A DNA stretch of 64,000 nt from NCBI GenBank assembly GCA_963169105.1, contig OY720644.1, positions 6,374,014 to 6,438,013 on the forward strand, read 5' to 3'. Positions 36,201 through 41,131 of the stretch are shown here, piece after piece (position 1 is the first letter of the stretch; the number at the start of each line of letters is the position of its first letter). The stretch comes from Ceriagrion tenellum. Taxonomy: Eukaryota; Arthropoda; Insecta; Odonata; Coenagrionidae. The notes under the pieces are model-generated. The model was not told the origin of the DNA. It made no database searches and saw only the letters and a program-made list of their open reading frames with translations. The translations under genes and the position numbers were made by a program.

Positions 36201-38267
36201 TTTCTTTTTCCCCTTCAAAAGTGTAAAAGATAGGTTTCACTCTAGTTAACTCATGCAACTTTTGTATCCAACTCAGCTGAGGATATTTCAAGAAAAATTA
36301 TCCTATGCATGGGGGATAATCCTATGGCACTTTTAAATATTTGTGTTGTAGGCCTTGATTGCACTATTGTGAATACAGGGAAGTATGGTGGTATTATTTG
36401 GATTTTAGATGAAGCATTTAAGTATGCCACTGCAGTAGTGCATTTGTCTTCTCGAAAGTGAGCCCCCTCTCCAACTCTTCATTACTCATTTTGGCGGAGT
36501 GTTCAGCTGGACCACCCTCTTACCCTGGCCCACTTCAATTGAGAAGATCCTAAACAGTGAAGCACTAACTGTATCTTGTAGGCTTTTAATCCATCCCTAT
36601 GATCACCCAAAAGTATATATTTCTGGAAAAATTGTGATCAAGCATTCCAAATGGATGAGCCAAGAGCGGCTGCATCTAGAAAATGCTCTGAGGATTTCGG
36701 TGAATGGACAGTTTGGGAGAACTTTGAAAAGTATTACAAAAGAAAGAGTAAACAAACTGTCAACAGAGATTCTCGTCTTATGAAGGATGTATCTGCAGCA
36801 GTCTTTGAGAGTCAGAAAAGGCACAAGTTTATAAAAAAAATAATTGCAGAGAGAGTTCATATGACTGAATTCCGCCATAAAAGTCAGTTCAAGGGGCACA
36901 GTTCATCCTAGATGCTATGAGTTTTTATTTTGCTCGGGAAGTGGAAATTGGGCGTGATGGAACTGTAGGCATAGCAGCCTCTTCGTGGTGAGTTCTCGGT
37001 TACCACTGGAAAGCCTAGCAAGTGATGAGCTAAGTGGATGTTAAGAGCATTGCCCACAATTTGTTTGCTGGCTTATTTAAGCTGTTCATAAAATGATAAA
37101 ACGTCAACAACTTAGCAGAATCTCAGGACAGTTGACAAAAATGTCTGCATCGAATTGAAACCCAAAGACAACTTTTCGAACCCCAAGCTCTTCAAAATCA
37201 AGAAAAAAGTTTTTGACAATCACCCCTGTACATATATTATTTTTTATGCTACAAAGATAAATGCTGCATCATTTTTTCCTCCATTACCAATTTTGATTGG
37301 GGCATGTCAGATTTTTTATTTTTTCATATAAAAGATCGTGAGGCAGACACAATTATATCTTCCAGTTTACTTCATTCAACTATGGCAAAGTTATCATATA
37401 GTTATGGAAATATCACCAAGCTGATAATTCTTCATTACTAAGTACTTGTCAGCTCTAAAGCTAACTTGAAGCTCTAATCTTGTTTGCTTTCTCTATGTTA
37501 TGGAGAACCTATTGACCAGATTAATTGCAGAAGAAGAATCTGAGCTTTTCTCCTTGTTTTGAAGCTACACATCCGTTGTTATTTTGTTTAGTGTAAATTC
37601 TTTTGTTGTGCACTAATGTCTGGGAGCAAAAATTTCATTGAAGCATTTTCTGCCTCTTAGCATGTCACCTTTACCATACTATTTCTTCTTGGTGTATGTG
37701 AATATAGTGTAGGTATTCACGGGTCATCATATACAAAGGGCAACTGTAGATCTTACCAATGCTCTGTTTGGTCCAGATTAATGAGAATTCACAATGAGCA
37801 AAATTATACTGAGCTTGCATGTGTCTGCCAGCTACCCAGTATGCTATTGGACACAATAAGTAGTAGTTGATCACAATTTGGGGGTGGCTGAAAAAATGCC
37901 AGGGTGTGTGGGAAATAGAGTACTGACTAACTTGGTAGTTTGGTTACCTGCATTCAGAAACTGAGACAAAATGCCCAAGTCCATTGATGAGAGAGAAAAA
38001 GTTTCAAACATTTACTATCTGTGGCGTGAAAAATCTGTTGATGCTAACATTGTTTTCTGTTGTCTTCTTTGTATGAGGCATAGACTTAGTGCAAAATACA
38101 AATAAATCACCTATAATCAATTCTTATGTTAAACATTTCTCTTGTTTCAGGCTATGGGGAAGGCTAATCCACAGATTGCGTTCATGAAAGGGAAACTAAA
38201 AGTGAAGGGAAACATAATGTTGCTGCAAAAATTCAGGGTTTTAATGAAAGTGGAATCAAAGCTATGA
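134..38267 (+). CDS. HSD17B4: Peroxisomal multifunctional enzyme type 2 (D-bifunctional protein), 3' 13 exons, 5' end outside window
   Basis: Known role of the family: peroxisomal beta-oxidation, hydrating trans-2-enoyl-CoA to (3R)-hydroxyacyl-CoA and oxidising it to 3-ketoacyl-CoA. Coding exons: 134-261, 361-477, 7692-7822, 7911-7982, 8090-8144, 9601-9764, 10152-10278, 11891-12063, 14916-15092, 15186-15303, 24259-24444, 34213-34310, 38151-38267. After the first base (end of a split codon) they join to 1662 nt, which is 553 residues plus TGA with no internal stop. Seen: the end of the short-chain dehydrogenase domain beginning with the AAK of the YxxxK active site; the hydratase-2 motif YRLCGDRNPLHID with catalytic-type Asp and His (residues about 331 and 336); an SCP2 domain from about residue 432; and C-terminal ESKL, a PTS1 signal. 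Human MFE-2 has 736 residues, so about a quarter is missing to the left. The promoter is outside the window. The introns carry most of the mobile elements of the left half. Identity is secure from domain order and exon continuity. Confidence 0.97.
361..477 (+). CDS. HSD17B4: HSD17B4 exon b
   Basis: Acceptor cttgctag at 353-360, donor gtgagt at 478. It encodes IYEQLKPELIAPVVAWLCHE and continues through ESCEDNGSVIGSAAGWAAK, the conserved C-terminal stretch of the dehydrogenase domain (human counterpart is around VLWLCHESC). It ends in phase 1 (T). A 7.2-kb intron follows. Confidence 0.96.
1154..2565. mobile_element. 1.4-kb non-autonomous DNA element with long imperfect TIRs
   Basis: The left end reads GGGTCATTCCATGTCA. 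The right end on the opposite strand reads GGGTCATTCCACATCA. Similarity continues inward about 80 bp (shared GGATTTTTATGAAATTTTT). TCAT flanks both sides (1150-1153 and 2566-2569), a possible 4-bp target duplication. No ORF is recognisable inside. It lies in HSD17B4 intron 2 of the window. The superfamily is not assigned. Confidence 0.6.
2940..3420 (-). mobile_element. LINE 3' end, minus strand, degenerate
   Basis: On the minus strand one frame reads IFNHLPSNIKN and FKNKLKYFLLNKSYYNVKDF, the conserved tail found after the reverse transcriptase of Jockey/CR1-like LINEs. The same tail type ends the LINE at 19185-21310 and the fragments at 6830 and 25243. Adjacent frames hold stops, so it is a dead 5'-truncated copy. 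Confidence 0.65.
3695..5610 (+). pseudogene. Penelope-like retroelement, near full-length but broken
   Basis: Consecutive coding blocks on one strand, in several frames. 3695-4111 is the N-terminal region. 4248-4469 holds LYGLPEVHKEGTPLRPIV, typical of Penelope RT. 4509-4739 contains SFDV and CLKKSYF. 4786-4998 holds MDNTFVVWPHG, where functional elements carry a YVDD-type catalytic pair, so the second Asp is lost. Near 5330-5450 GGKSYVGQTKRSYN is the GIY-YIG endonuclease signature in a displaced frame. Penelope-like elements pair exactly this RT with a C-terminal GIY-YIG nuclease. Many stops and shifts make it inactive. Confidence 0.8.
5963..6667. mobile_element. 705-bp foldback (hairpin) element
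   Basis: The left arm, about 5963-6090, and the right arm, about 6528-6667, are inverted copies sharing ATTCCACATTGTAAAAGATT and GACCGGTTTCGCC. The inverted symmetry continues into a G-rich block near 6100-6200 and a C-rich block near 6470-6530. No coding potential. This looks like a MITE or foldback repeat with GAAACCGGTC motifs common in insect dispersed repeats. Confidence 0.7.
6830..7430 (-). mobile_element. LINE 3' end, minus strand (C-terminal RT region)
   Basis: The minus-strand ORF 7430-7008 reads LLAYGIILWVCSSQSQ, LHKQAIRIILHL and LYIFELILFIRKNI, the post-RT region of Jockey/CR1-type LINEs (SxxxYGIxxWG, QKxAIRII). It continues in another frame to KRKLKSFLLHTPIYSLDEFY near 6900-7010. 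Related to the LINE at 19185-21310, truncated at its 5' end. Confidence 0.8.
7540..7627. mobile_element. 88-bp MITE-like hairpin flanked by TA
   Basis: Inverted arms of about 26 bp (CCTAAAAGAGAAACTGTTCC and its complement ending TTTAGG) enclose an AT-rich centre. TA lies on both sides (7538-7539 and 7628-7629), as expected for Tc1/mariner-type insertion. It sits 60 bp upstream of an HSD17B4 exon. Confidence 0.6.
7692..7822 (+). CDS. HSD17B4: HSD17B4 exon c, followed by a GC donor
   Basis: Acceptor attatag ends at 7691. It encodes YQLVRSPGKVLRKHISDG and continues to PIHVDSIQ, the linker after the dehydrogenase domain. The reading frame must stop at CAG (7820-7822) to join GAATCA of the next exon (SIQ-ESTASIM, matching the family's SIQESTG). 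The donor is therefore CAG|GCAAGG, a GC-AG intron. Reading on instead reaches a stop within about 10 codons. Confidence 0.94.
7823..7910 (+). other. Short GC-AG intron of HSD17B4
   Basis: This 88-bp intron begins GCAAGG and ends tttctcatag. GC-AG introns are a known minority class spliced by the major spliceosome, and the flanking CAG|GCAAGG agrees with their strong donor consensus. No GT within a few bases would keep the frame. Confidence 0.9.
7911..7982 (+). CDS. HSD17B4: HSD17B4 exon d (linker)
   Basis: 24 codons in phase 0 on both sides, ESTASIMQSLEELKSPKSSV then NGPE. Donor gtgaga at 7983. This is the low-complexity linker between the dehydrogenase and hydratase-2 parts. Confidence 0.93.
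8090..8144 (+). CDS. HSD17B4: HSD17B4 exon e (start of hydratase-2 domain)
   Basis: Acceptor tcattttag ends at 8089, donor gtaagt at 8145. It encodes DEGVFEVKDSDLILYALA, the start of the hydratase-2 (hot-dog, MaoC-like) region. In human MFE-2 this region carries a functional Glu (TELEAIMYALG). By eye the aligned positions here are Asp (VKDSDLILYALA), which may be a conservative change or an alignment shift. Confidence 0.93.
8930..9104. repeat. End of a GGGTCATTCC-type dispersed repeat
   Basis: On the minus strand from about 9104 this starts GGGTCATTCCACGTCA and reads inward with the AATGAAACTTGG type of sequence, matching the terminus of the 1154-2565 element. No partner end was found nearby, so it is treated as a partial copy. 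Confidence 0.5.
9601..9764 (+). CDS. HSD17B4: HSD17B4 exon f (hydratase-2, N-terminal half)
   Basis: Acceptor ctcaacag ends at 9600, donor gtaagt at 9765. It encodes VGASITEESNFRYLYENAEN and on to ALPTFWILPGQAAVG and PGKEVDFSK, matching the substrate-binding half of hydratase 2 (VGAS, LPTF, PG motifs). Confidence 0.95.
10152..10278 (+). CDS. HSD17B4: HSD17B4 exon g
   Basis: Acceptor gcatttag ends at 10151, donor gtttgt at 10279. It encodes LLHGEQYLELYKREN and VADVLDKGSGAVILID. LHGEQYLEL and VLDKGSG are hallmark hydratase-2 sequences. Confidence 0.96.
10558..11225 (-). pseudogene. RTE-like LINE C-terminal fragment, minus strand
   Basis: The minus ORF 10815-10558 carries YEMWARRRTEEVWQTVRKTN, VLSKVVEERKQL and VTRGDGLLK, the degenerate post-RT region seen in RTE-like LINEs (FEMWxWRRM, RxxLLxxIxxR, HxLRGDGLL). 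Upstream fragments ILDENGQHSKEI and RIELAKEV-type sequence lie in other frames up to about 11220. Inactive. Confidence 0.65.
11891..12063 (+). CDS. HSD17B4: HSD17B4 exon h
   Basis: Acceptor cattttcag ends at 11890, donor gtaaaa at 12064. It encodes FIVGAGKFGGKRSS, then a linker and KTSLNQ. The GxGxFGGKR and TSLNQ motifs are strongly conserved in MFE-2. Confidence 0.96.
12100..13040 (-). pseudogene. LINE fragment, minus strand (linker and RT start)
   Basis: Minus-strand reading from 13010 gives NWVTNEIQNLS, LKKEYKILIKRTKRECND and KVAWDIIKNN, then near 12420-12330 SLKVSKVALYKNKGDRNN and LQNYRPVSI, the first conserved RT block of Jockey/CR1 LINEs. Frames are broken and the catalytic region is absent. 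The 12323-12060 open frame is a remnant with a deletion. Confidence 0.7.
13060..14190 (-). pseudogene. Penelope-like element 3' part, minus strand
   Basis: Minus ORF 14037-13573 begins NIKFTMGEENNNCLPFLDIQ, the post-RT part of Penelope-like elements. ORF 13514-13224 reads VYNIPCECGLAYVGETSHTA, a well-kept GIY-YIG nuclease block with the following RLKEHKRHI helix. The main RT core is missing, so the copy is 5'-truncated or internally deleted. Same general family as 3695-5610, in opposite orientation. Confidence 0.85.
14058..14110 (+). other. Hammerhead-ribozyme-like hairpin next to Penelope-like remnant
   Basis: Reads CTGATGA, then a stem CGATGAGAGA / TTTCTTGTCG, then AAACG. This resembles the hammerhead CUGAUGA-stem II-GAAA core that is reported in Penelope-like retroelements. 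The base preceding GAAA does not pair as in the canonical core, and the rest of the ribozyme was not traced, so activity is doubtful. Confidence 0.35.
14191..14915 (+). other. HSD17B4 intron segment without recognised features
   Basis: AT-rich intron sequence before the active-site exon. Open frames here show no recognisable motif. Confidence 0.5.
14916..15092 (+). CDS. HSD17B4: HSD17B4 exon i (hydratase-2 active site)
   Basis: Acceptor ctgttctag ends at 14915, donor gtacca at 15093. It encodes AVVYRLCGDRNPLHIDPSFA and FNKPILHGLCSLGFS. GDxNPLHID holds the catalytic-type Asp and His of hydratase 2. The residue after GD is Arg, where the human enzyme has Trp; the motif allows variation there. 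Confidence 0.97.
15186..15303 (+). CDS. HSD17B4: HSD17B4 exon j
   Basis: Acceptor gactgcag ends at 15185, donor gttagt at 15304. It encodes ARFAKPVYPGQTLKTSMWRN and on to VMETNSVVIA. RFAKPVYPGQTL is diagnostic of the hydratase-2 C-terminal half. The following intron is 8955 bp and packed with LINE sequence. Confidence 0.96.
15560..19170 (+). pseudogene. CR1/L2-like LINE with SGNH-esterase-like region, endonuclease and RT
   Basis: 15816-16181 reads VVAHVGTND and, 90 residues on, SGVHYSARASGRVAHRIF. GTND and the late xGxHxS block are typical of the SGNH hydrolase region found in ORFs of some CR1/L2-like LINEs; the Asp expected before GVH is not seen. 16732-17430 is an APE-type endonuclease (FYRPPDSK, IIIGGDFNLPGISW). 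RT blocks follow: GNYQPISLTSLLGKIFEHI, HDFRKGRSCETQL and FLDFKKAFDKVPHKKLI in 17891-18226, then FIDDTVI-type sequence near 18440 and the C-terminal region 18751-19074 (RPHLEYAASIWDP). Several stops and shifts make it a dead but almost complete copy. A second copy lies at 51412-52680. Confidence 0.85.
19185..21310 (+). pseudogene. Second LINE, 5'-truncated, nearly intact RT
   Basis: The element starts inside the linker after the endonuclease (SAFDASFQYFHDYLQ near 19250). RT blocks: NNYGPIALQNVLSKVLEKVF and HGFQKGRSTTSALIQAADF in 19987-20259, then the 328-codon frame 20260-21246 with GVPQVCILGPVLFLIYINDL and the catalytic LYADDTNVLL. A single TAA at 20257-20259 separates the two RT halves, and a shift near 21243 separates the tail KQYYSINEYLFIRDYF. 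Relatively young. Jockey/CR1-like; the exact clade is not resolved. It sits directly downstream of the first LINE, same strand. Confidence 0.85.
21311..21848 (+). other. Unassigned intron sequence after LINE tail
   Basis: G-rich start (21320-21400, repeated GGGTGGGG-type blocks), then AT-rich DNA. No coding signal recognised. Confidence 0.4.
21849..22149. mobile_element. 301-bp foldback element with 127-bp arms
   Basis: Arms 21849-21975 and 22023-22149 are inverted copies (shared AAATATCTTTCT, GGGCTTCGCACCG, TAATGTTTTCATAATCC, CCACTATAACACTGTTA). The ends are ATTTAAAT. The + strand right arm has a hairpin, GAAAACGA/TCGTTTTC, followed by CGAAACGTCGG, similar to the Penelope-associated motif at 14058. 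No ORF of note. Confidence 0.75.
22520..22990 (-). pseudogene. LINE endonuclease fragment, minus strand
   Basis: Minus reading gives SLHQLVTTPTRGKIVLDLLV, then TNIPESALTVVTLNGISDHK, the C-terminal part of an APE-type LINE endonuclease (TRGxNxLDLxxTN, SDHxAV with the catalytic-type Asp and His). The frame ends at 22522; no RT follows. Confidence 0.75.
23000..23126 (-). repeat. Tigger-type terminal fragment
   Basis: The minus strand from 23126 starts CAGTGGGACCTTGGTTAATG, like Tigger/pogo terminal repeats (CAGTGGxACCTCGGTTAA), preceded by TA. Only about 125 bp can be followed toward the LINE fragment, so it is a terminal remnant. Confidence 0.5.
23331..23567 (-). pseudogene. Tigger/CENP-B helix-turn-helix fragment, minus strand
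   Basis: Minus ORF contains LPVSGPTLLEKANSVTKEIG, which matches the second DNA-binding helix-turn-helix of Tigger/jerky (VSGPxLxEKAxxLxxxLG). A preceding CWLLARFKN block corresponds to the stretch before it. Catalytic domain absent; a decayed relic of an element different from the Tigger at 25942. Confidence 0.6.
23568..24258 (+). other. HSD17B4 intron remainder
   Basis: AT-rich sequence leading to the acceptor at 24258. No feature recognised. Confidence 0.5.
24259..24444 (+). CDS. HSD17B4: HSD17B4 exon k (end of hydratase-2, start of SCP2 domain)
   Basis: Acceptor taacctcag ends at 24258, donor gtaagt at 24445. It encodes AYVDLHQVKPTIHM and then an SCP2-type segment, SSDLMSEIIFDGIK to LDAIFLFNITKDGKAAGSW. 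AYVDL closes the hydratase domain. The following intron is 9768 bp. Confidence 0.95.
24445..25242 (+). other. Start of the 9.8-kb HSD17B4 intron with CT-rich microsatellite
   Basis: A CT-rich block with repeated TCCC units lies about 24815-24845. The stretch 24560-24790 is pyrimidine-rich and may be old retroelement sequence. No protein motif was recognised. Confidence 0.4.
25243..25570 (-). mobile_element. LINE 3' end, minus strand
   Basis: Minus ORF 25530-25243 reads FKKLVKCFLIGRALYSVNEY, the same tail signature (KKxxKxFLxxxxxYSVNEY) seen at the end of the LINE at 19185-21310. 5'-truncated to the last few hundred bases. Confidence 0.65.
25942..29543 (-). mobile_element. Near-complete Tigger (pogo) DNA transposon, 3.6 kb
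   Basis: Terminal inverted repeats: CAGGCAGTCCCTGAGTTACG at the left, and on the other strand AAGGCAGTCCCCGAGTTACG at the right, 21 bp nearly identical. TA lies on both sides (25940-25941 and 29544-29545), the expected pogo/Tigger target duplication. The transposase is on the minus strand at 28313-26652. The remaining 1.2 kb between the start codon and the right TIR may carry its promoter and later insertions. The element sits inside HSD17B4 intron 24445-34212. Confidence 0.9.
26652..28313 (-). pseudogene. Tigger transposase, two single-base frameshifts
   Basis: Three open segments in order: 28313-27723, 27726-27274 and 27212-26652 (the last frame can be followed back to about 27280). The N-terminus has a pipsqueak-type HTH (ITLEEKIDIVKKYESGLTIS) and a CENP-B-type HTH (KSNGWFNRFKNRWNLHNVQL). 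Then the DDE_1 domain: FNFDERG with the first Asp, LLILDNAPGHP with the second, and LQPMDQGVIASF with the third. The C-terminal part is acidic (LDLEVEAEDVEELLDSHEEW). Total about 550 codons, near the usual Tigger1 length. Breaks near 27727 and 27280 each look like one base, so this copy is recent but inactive as read. Confidence 0.88.
29640..30180 (-). pseudogene. LINE C-terminal RT fragment, minus strand
   Basis: Minus ORF 29991-29731 reads NAFKSLGFIYHHCKDFNKTF and SVRSVLEYCSLIWNSYY (LEYxSxIWNP motif of Jockey/R1-like LINEs). Upstream frames give LTFCRGKLPFLNNYKLS and VIFDSCLTFELHTD, matching the region just after the RT palm. Broken, begins about 100 bp beyond the Tigger end. Confidence 0.75.
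30270..33770 (+). pseudogene. Penelope-like element of a second type, rearranged
   Basis: Blocks in order: VVVITQADKCCTVVILNTND (30837-31049); a block near 31140 in another frame with HPVVSSCSSLTEHLSAFADH; ATIDVTSLYTSIPHSE and GYAMGSRFSPSYANLFLG (31224-31568); RYVDDIFLLW near 31615 with both catalytic Asp present. Then C-terminal GIY-YIG-type blocks occur three times: IVYVLLCKICLSFYI (32590), NVVYLLQSNLCSSFYVSE (33255) and NLVYVLQCKLCSSFYVGE (33475). The motifs resemble the Neptune/Poseidon-like group rather than the 3695 copy. Multiple stops. The final part ends PGIN-stop near 33760. Confidence 0.82.
31722..32040 (+). repeat. Three tandem ~110-bp repeats inside the Penelope-like element
   Basis: Units start at about 31722, 31831 and 31943 (109 and 112 bp apart), each with TCTTCCACCC, TAGAATGTTTCTCAATGCC, TATATATAACC and AAACAGCAAT. 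They lie just downstream of the YVDD block, so the RT C-terminal side is triplicated. Sequence differences between units show the duplication is not very recent. Confidence 0.85.
33771..34212 (+). other. Intron remainder before SCP2 exon
   Basis: Pyrimidine-rich 33780-34010, possibly the 3' tail of the Penelope-like copy, then AT-rich DNA to the acceptor at 34212. No coding motif. Confidence 0.4.
34213..34310 (+). CDS. HSD17B4: HSD17B4 exon l (SCP2 domain)
   Basis: Acceptor tttacatag ends at 34212, donor gtaagt at 34311. It encodes TVDLKKKDVYKGEPKDKKA and on to TVTVEDADWVDI, the WxxDLK...G and D..(W/F)..(I/V) core of the SCP2 sterol/lipid-carrier fold. Confidence 0.95.
34481..35140 (+). pseudogene. 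Unrecognised coding-like stretch inside HSD17B4 intron
   Basis: Three + frames follow each other: 34481-34777 (includes LYSPSMDTINFHGVKPETVV, CGHFIPNSWKCYAITYPLL), 34789-34992 (SQLWLFPLAFTCTLEALMEI) and 34928-35140 (KHWEVIGTTNVASAQAWMTS, ending PVNLDLR-stop). Amino-acid composition is protein-like, with sensible codon use and little low complexity. GTGAGT follows the first block but splicing from it does not keep a frame. I do not recognise the protein. It could be a decayed retrocopy of a host gene, a nested gene with errors in my frame choice, or part of a mobile element. Confidence 0.35.
35141..36340 (+). other. AT-rich intron, nothing recognised
   Basis: Long AT-rich stretch with no ORF or repeat that I could identify. 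Confidence 0.5.
36341..36911 (+). pseudogene. Second unrecognised coding-like stretch
   Basis: Frame 36651-36911 (MDEPRAAASRKCSEDFGEW, EKYYKRKSKQTVNRD, ESQKRHKFIKKIIAERVHMT) is continuous with codons before its ATG (KSIYFWKNCDQAFQ at about 36607-36648), and earlier segments such as CTIVNTGKYGGIIWILDEAF lie near 36360. Stops interrupt it. It may belong with the stretch at 34481. Lys-rich basic C-terminus. Family not recognised. Confidence 0.3.
36912..38150 (+). other. Intron remainder before last HSD17B4 exon
   Basis: AT-rich sequence without recognisable coding or repeat structure, ending in the cttgtttcag acceptor. Confidence 0.5.
38151..38267 (+). CDS. HSD17B4: HSD17B4 last exon (SCP2 end, SKL, stop)
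   Basis: Acceptor cttgtttcag ends at 38150. It encodes AMGKANPQIAFMKGKLKVKG and on to LMKVESKL, then TGA at 38265-38267. GKxxPQxAFxxGKLKxKGN is the C-terminal SCP2 signature. Terminal SKL is a classical PTS1 read by PEX5, so the protein should be imported into peroxisomes. Confidence 0.97.
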   Translation, partial: AMGKANPQIAFMKGKLKVKGNIMLLQKFRVLMKVESKL

Positions 38268-38467
38268 GTATTTCATATCACTTGGGGACTGCGTGGGTTA
38301 TTAAGCATTGAGTTATACTTATTATCTCAAAGTAGGAGTAGGGTAAAGGACAATTTTTATGTGCAAATACATTCTGATTGCCTGTCTGTCATGAATTAAT
38401 TTGGACATTCCATTAATTTTTACTGTTATCGTTGTTATATTGTTATTTGTATAACTGGTTTGGAGAT

Positions 38468-38473
38468 ATTAAA
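38468..38473 (+). terminator. Candidate poly(A) signal of HSD17B4 (ATTAAA)
   Basis: ATTAAA lies 200 nt after the stop, followed by T-rich sequence. A second candidate, aataaa, lies near 38630. Without transcripts the choice is open. Confidence 0.45.
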
Positions 38474-38757
38474 TTTTTTATGATTATTATCTCTAATATT
38501 CATTTCTTGATGTAATTTCCTCTTGTCTTGAGTTTTAGAACATATTATTATTGACATAATGCATGGAACCAAGTCATCATAATATTCAATCGTAAAGTAT
38601 CAGAAAATATAAACTATACATATTATTAGAATAAAATAATGTTTACTCACACTGAAAGAAATTGGATTGTTTATATTAAAAAATGTCAATTTTATCTGTG
38701 CTGTTGAATCTCAGAAATCAACGAATGATGAAGAGGGGACTGTGGCAACACAGACTA

Positions 38758-39618
38758 CAGGGTCTGTCCTAAAAGTAAGTTGAGTAAGTCCAGGAAAAAT
38801 GATTCATTTCAGATAAAGGTACAAGCAACTAAATTGCTTCAAAGTAGCTTCCTTCCTCGTCAGAACACAGGTGCCAGCGTTTTCCCAGTCGCTGGTCGCA
38901 CCTAGGAAGGCATCAATGGAGACCTCCTTCAAGCACCTCAACGCTTCTTTGACAGCTTCCTAAGTCCTGAAATGGTGGCCCTTGAGTTCCTTCTTGATCC
39001 TCAGGAACAAGAAGTCATCCTGTGGTGCCAAGTTGGGGCTGTACGGCGACTGGGGCAGTGTTGCTGCACTGCATTTCGCTAAGTACTCCGTGACAATGAA
39101 GGCAGTGTGCAACTTCCAAGTAGAAATGACTTCACTGTTTGTCCTTGAGAGATATTACACTCATCTGCCAGCATTCTGACACTCGGGCATCGATCAGAGT
39201 TCAACATGTCCCTCACTTTCTTCACATTAAGGTCTGAATGTGAAGTTGACGGGCGTCCAGAGCAGTTTTCGTCCTCTCTGCCCTCCCGGAACATCTTGTG
39301 CCAGCGGAAAACCATATTTTGGGACATGGTATTATCGCCATAAGCTTCCCTCTGCATGATAATGGTCTCGCCGCCTGTTTTCTTGAGTGCAACACAAAAT
39401 TTTATCGCGTAACACTGGTCCTTGAAATTCCGTCGTGTCACTAAAACACGGGCTCGAACTAGCAGCGATGCTCACTGTGGAACAGCCTGCAGGAACTTGA
39501 CGTGGGTATCGTTGGCTTCCCTAAATCCTCCACCACCTTTCCCGTCACTTGGCGTGCCTTGCTAGCGGCTTGCTTCGGCGGCGCAAGGTCATTCAACTTA
39601 CTTTTGGGACAGACCCTG
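38758..39618 (-). mobile_element. Mariner-like element, centrally deleted, with both TIRs
   Basis: The TIR at 38758 reads CAGGGTCTGTCCTAAAAGTA. The right one on the other strand reads CAGGGTCTGTCCCAAAAGTA, similar over about 26 bp. TA flanks both sides (38756-38757 and 39619-39620). Minus ORF 39441-39079 gives the N-terminal HTH (MTRRNFKDQCYAIKFCVALK, SQNMVFRWHKMFREGRED, GRPSTS). Its last codons already fall in a different part, and C-terminal codons SPYSPNLAPQDDFLFLRIKK follow at about 39050-38990. The middle of the transposase, with the first catalytic residues, is deleted; length 861 bp against about 1.3 kb usual. Located 490 bp after the HSD17B4 stop. Confidence 0.88.
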
Positions 39619-40929
39619 TATGGTGAAAGTAGACAGATTGGCAAACCCTTCAGCTATCCAAAATAAGATGCATGTAAACCCAACCATGTGCTTGACCTAC
39701 AAGCCCCATGCAGATTTTAGAATGCATTTTCAGGAGAGTCCCACTCACAGGCTGGGTTATACTTTCTTTTCATGCTATTTTTGTACCCTCTGCATCTAGA
39801 TTCCAATGATATTAATTTAACACAAGAGTCCCCCCCCCCCCACAAAAGATTTTTCTTCTGGCTTCCACGAATAAAAATGAATTTATAGCGATTATCTTAA
39901 GGGTAATCTGGGACCCAAGAGTTTCAGGGACCATACTCATGTGCAGGGGCTTCATTGTTTCTTGACTTTGTCATTTAAGTGTAGTATTGTTGCTCCTCCA
40001 TGTCACTTGACTTCTAGTTCTAATAGATTCTCCAAAAACTTTGCTAATTGAATTGGAAATTGTGGGAAGATTTGTGGTCTGTGCATTGGTGTGGGAAGTC
40101 TGTGGTCTGTGGTTTATGGACTATGAAAGATTTTCTTTGCCCTCAATCATTATTTTATGTATAATGTCTCATCATAACAAAGTAATAGGCTTAGTTTCCA
40201 TCAGTCCATCCATAGATTACTATCATTATCAATATATGTGGCTAAATCCCTTCTAGAGATAAAGTATTGAGCTTCTTTGATAGGAATGATGAAAGAAGGT
40301 CCAAATACCACATTTTCAGCTGGCAATACTTTTTTCCTTGAGTTAGGAATGATACACTCCATAAGTGTTGCGCACGTATATTACATATTTTTATTTAAAC
40401 TTAATTAAGTTGAAAAGGTTCATGTTCATATTTAATAGTTTAAAGTTTCTTTTTCTGGTAAATTATTTGAAAAATAACTTTTCTTCTGAAAAATTTGACT
40501 CTTTAAAATCAGTCTACCAAAATTCAGATGTGTGGCAATCTTCATGTGTTCAGCAATTCTATTCAGAAAGTCCACTGGGCAAAAGATTCCATAGTTTCCA
40601 TTATTTTAATTACCAAGTCGTCCATTGTCTTTAGGGCAGAATGTCATGACTTGTTGGTGCCAGAATATATAGGCCTAGTGAGCAGGTCAAGAGGTGCTCA
40701 ATTGGTCAGACCTGCATTTTTCTGACTCATCCAATGGTTATAGCAAAAGGAGAAAAAAAAGATAGGAACTTATTAAAACTTGTCAATATTTTGGACTTTT
40801 CTCACTCTGACAATGAGTGAAAGTTTTACTATGTTCACGAGATCCAAATTCTATGTTTTGTCATTACAAGAAGTTCTTTGGCCTGAAACACTTTTTCATG
40901 TGGGCGTTGACTCATCCAACAAATCTGAG
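39619..40929. other. Intergenic sequence, no gene recognised
   Basis: Contains a poly-C run at about 39831-39841 and AT-rich DNA. Short open frames show no family motif. Confidence 0.5.
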
Positions 40930-41131
40930 GTCCCAATTCATTTATTTTATTTTATCTTCACTATCCCGAATACAGCACAACAGGCCAATTTACGTCGGGT
41001 GAATAATAGCAACAACGGACGAGGCACACACCCATGCCCTGGGCAGTTAATATTCTACCCAGGCAGGAATCGAACCCCGTGACCCTTGGGTTAGCAGGCG
41101 AGGACTTTACCCCTCTGCCACCGAGGCCAAC
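40930..41131 (-). mobile_element. tRNA-derived SINE, minus strand, copy 1
   Basis: Minus strand: GGCCTCGGTGGCAGAGGGGT (A-box region), GCCTGCTAACCC, then GGGTTCGATTCCTGCC (B box of RNA polymerase III), then TGGGTAGAATATTAACTGCC and an A-rich end (T-rich on + near 40940). Closely related to the SINE at 48828-49015. Confidence 0.82.
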
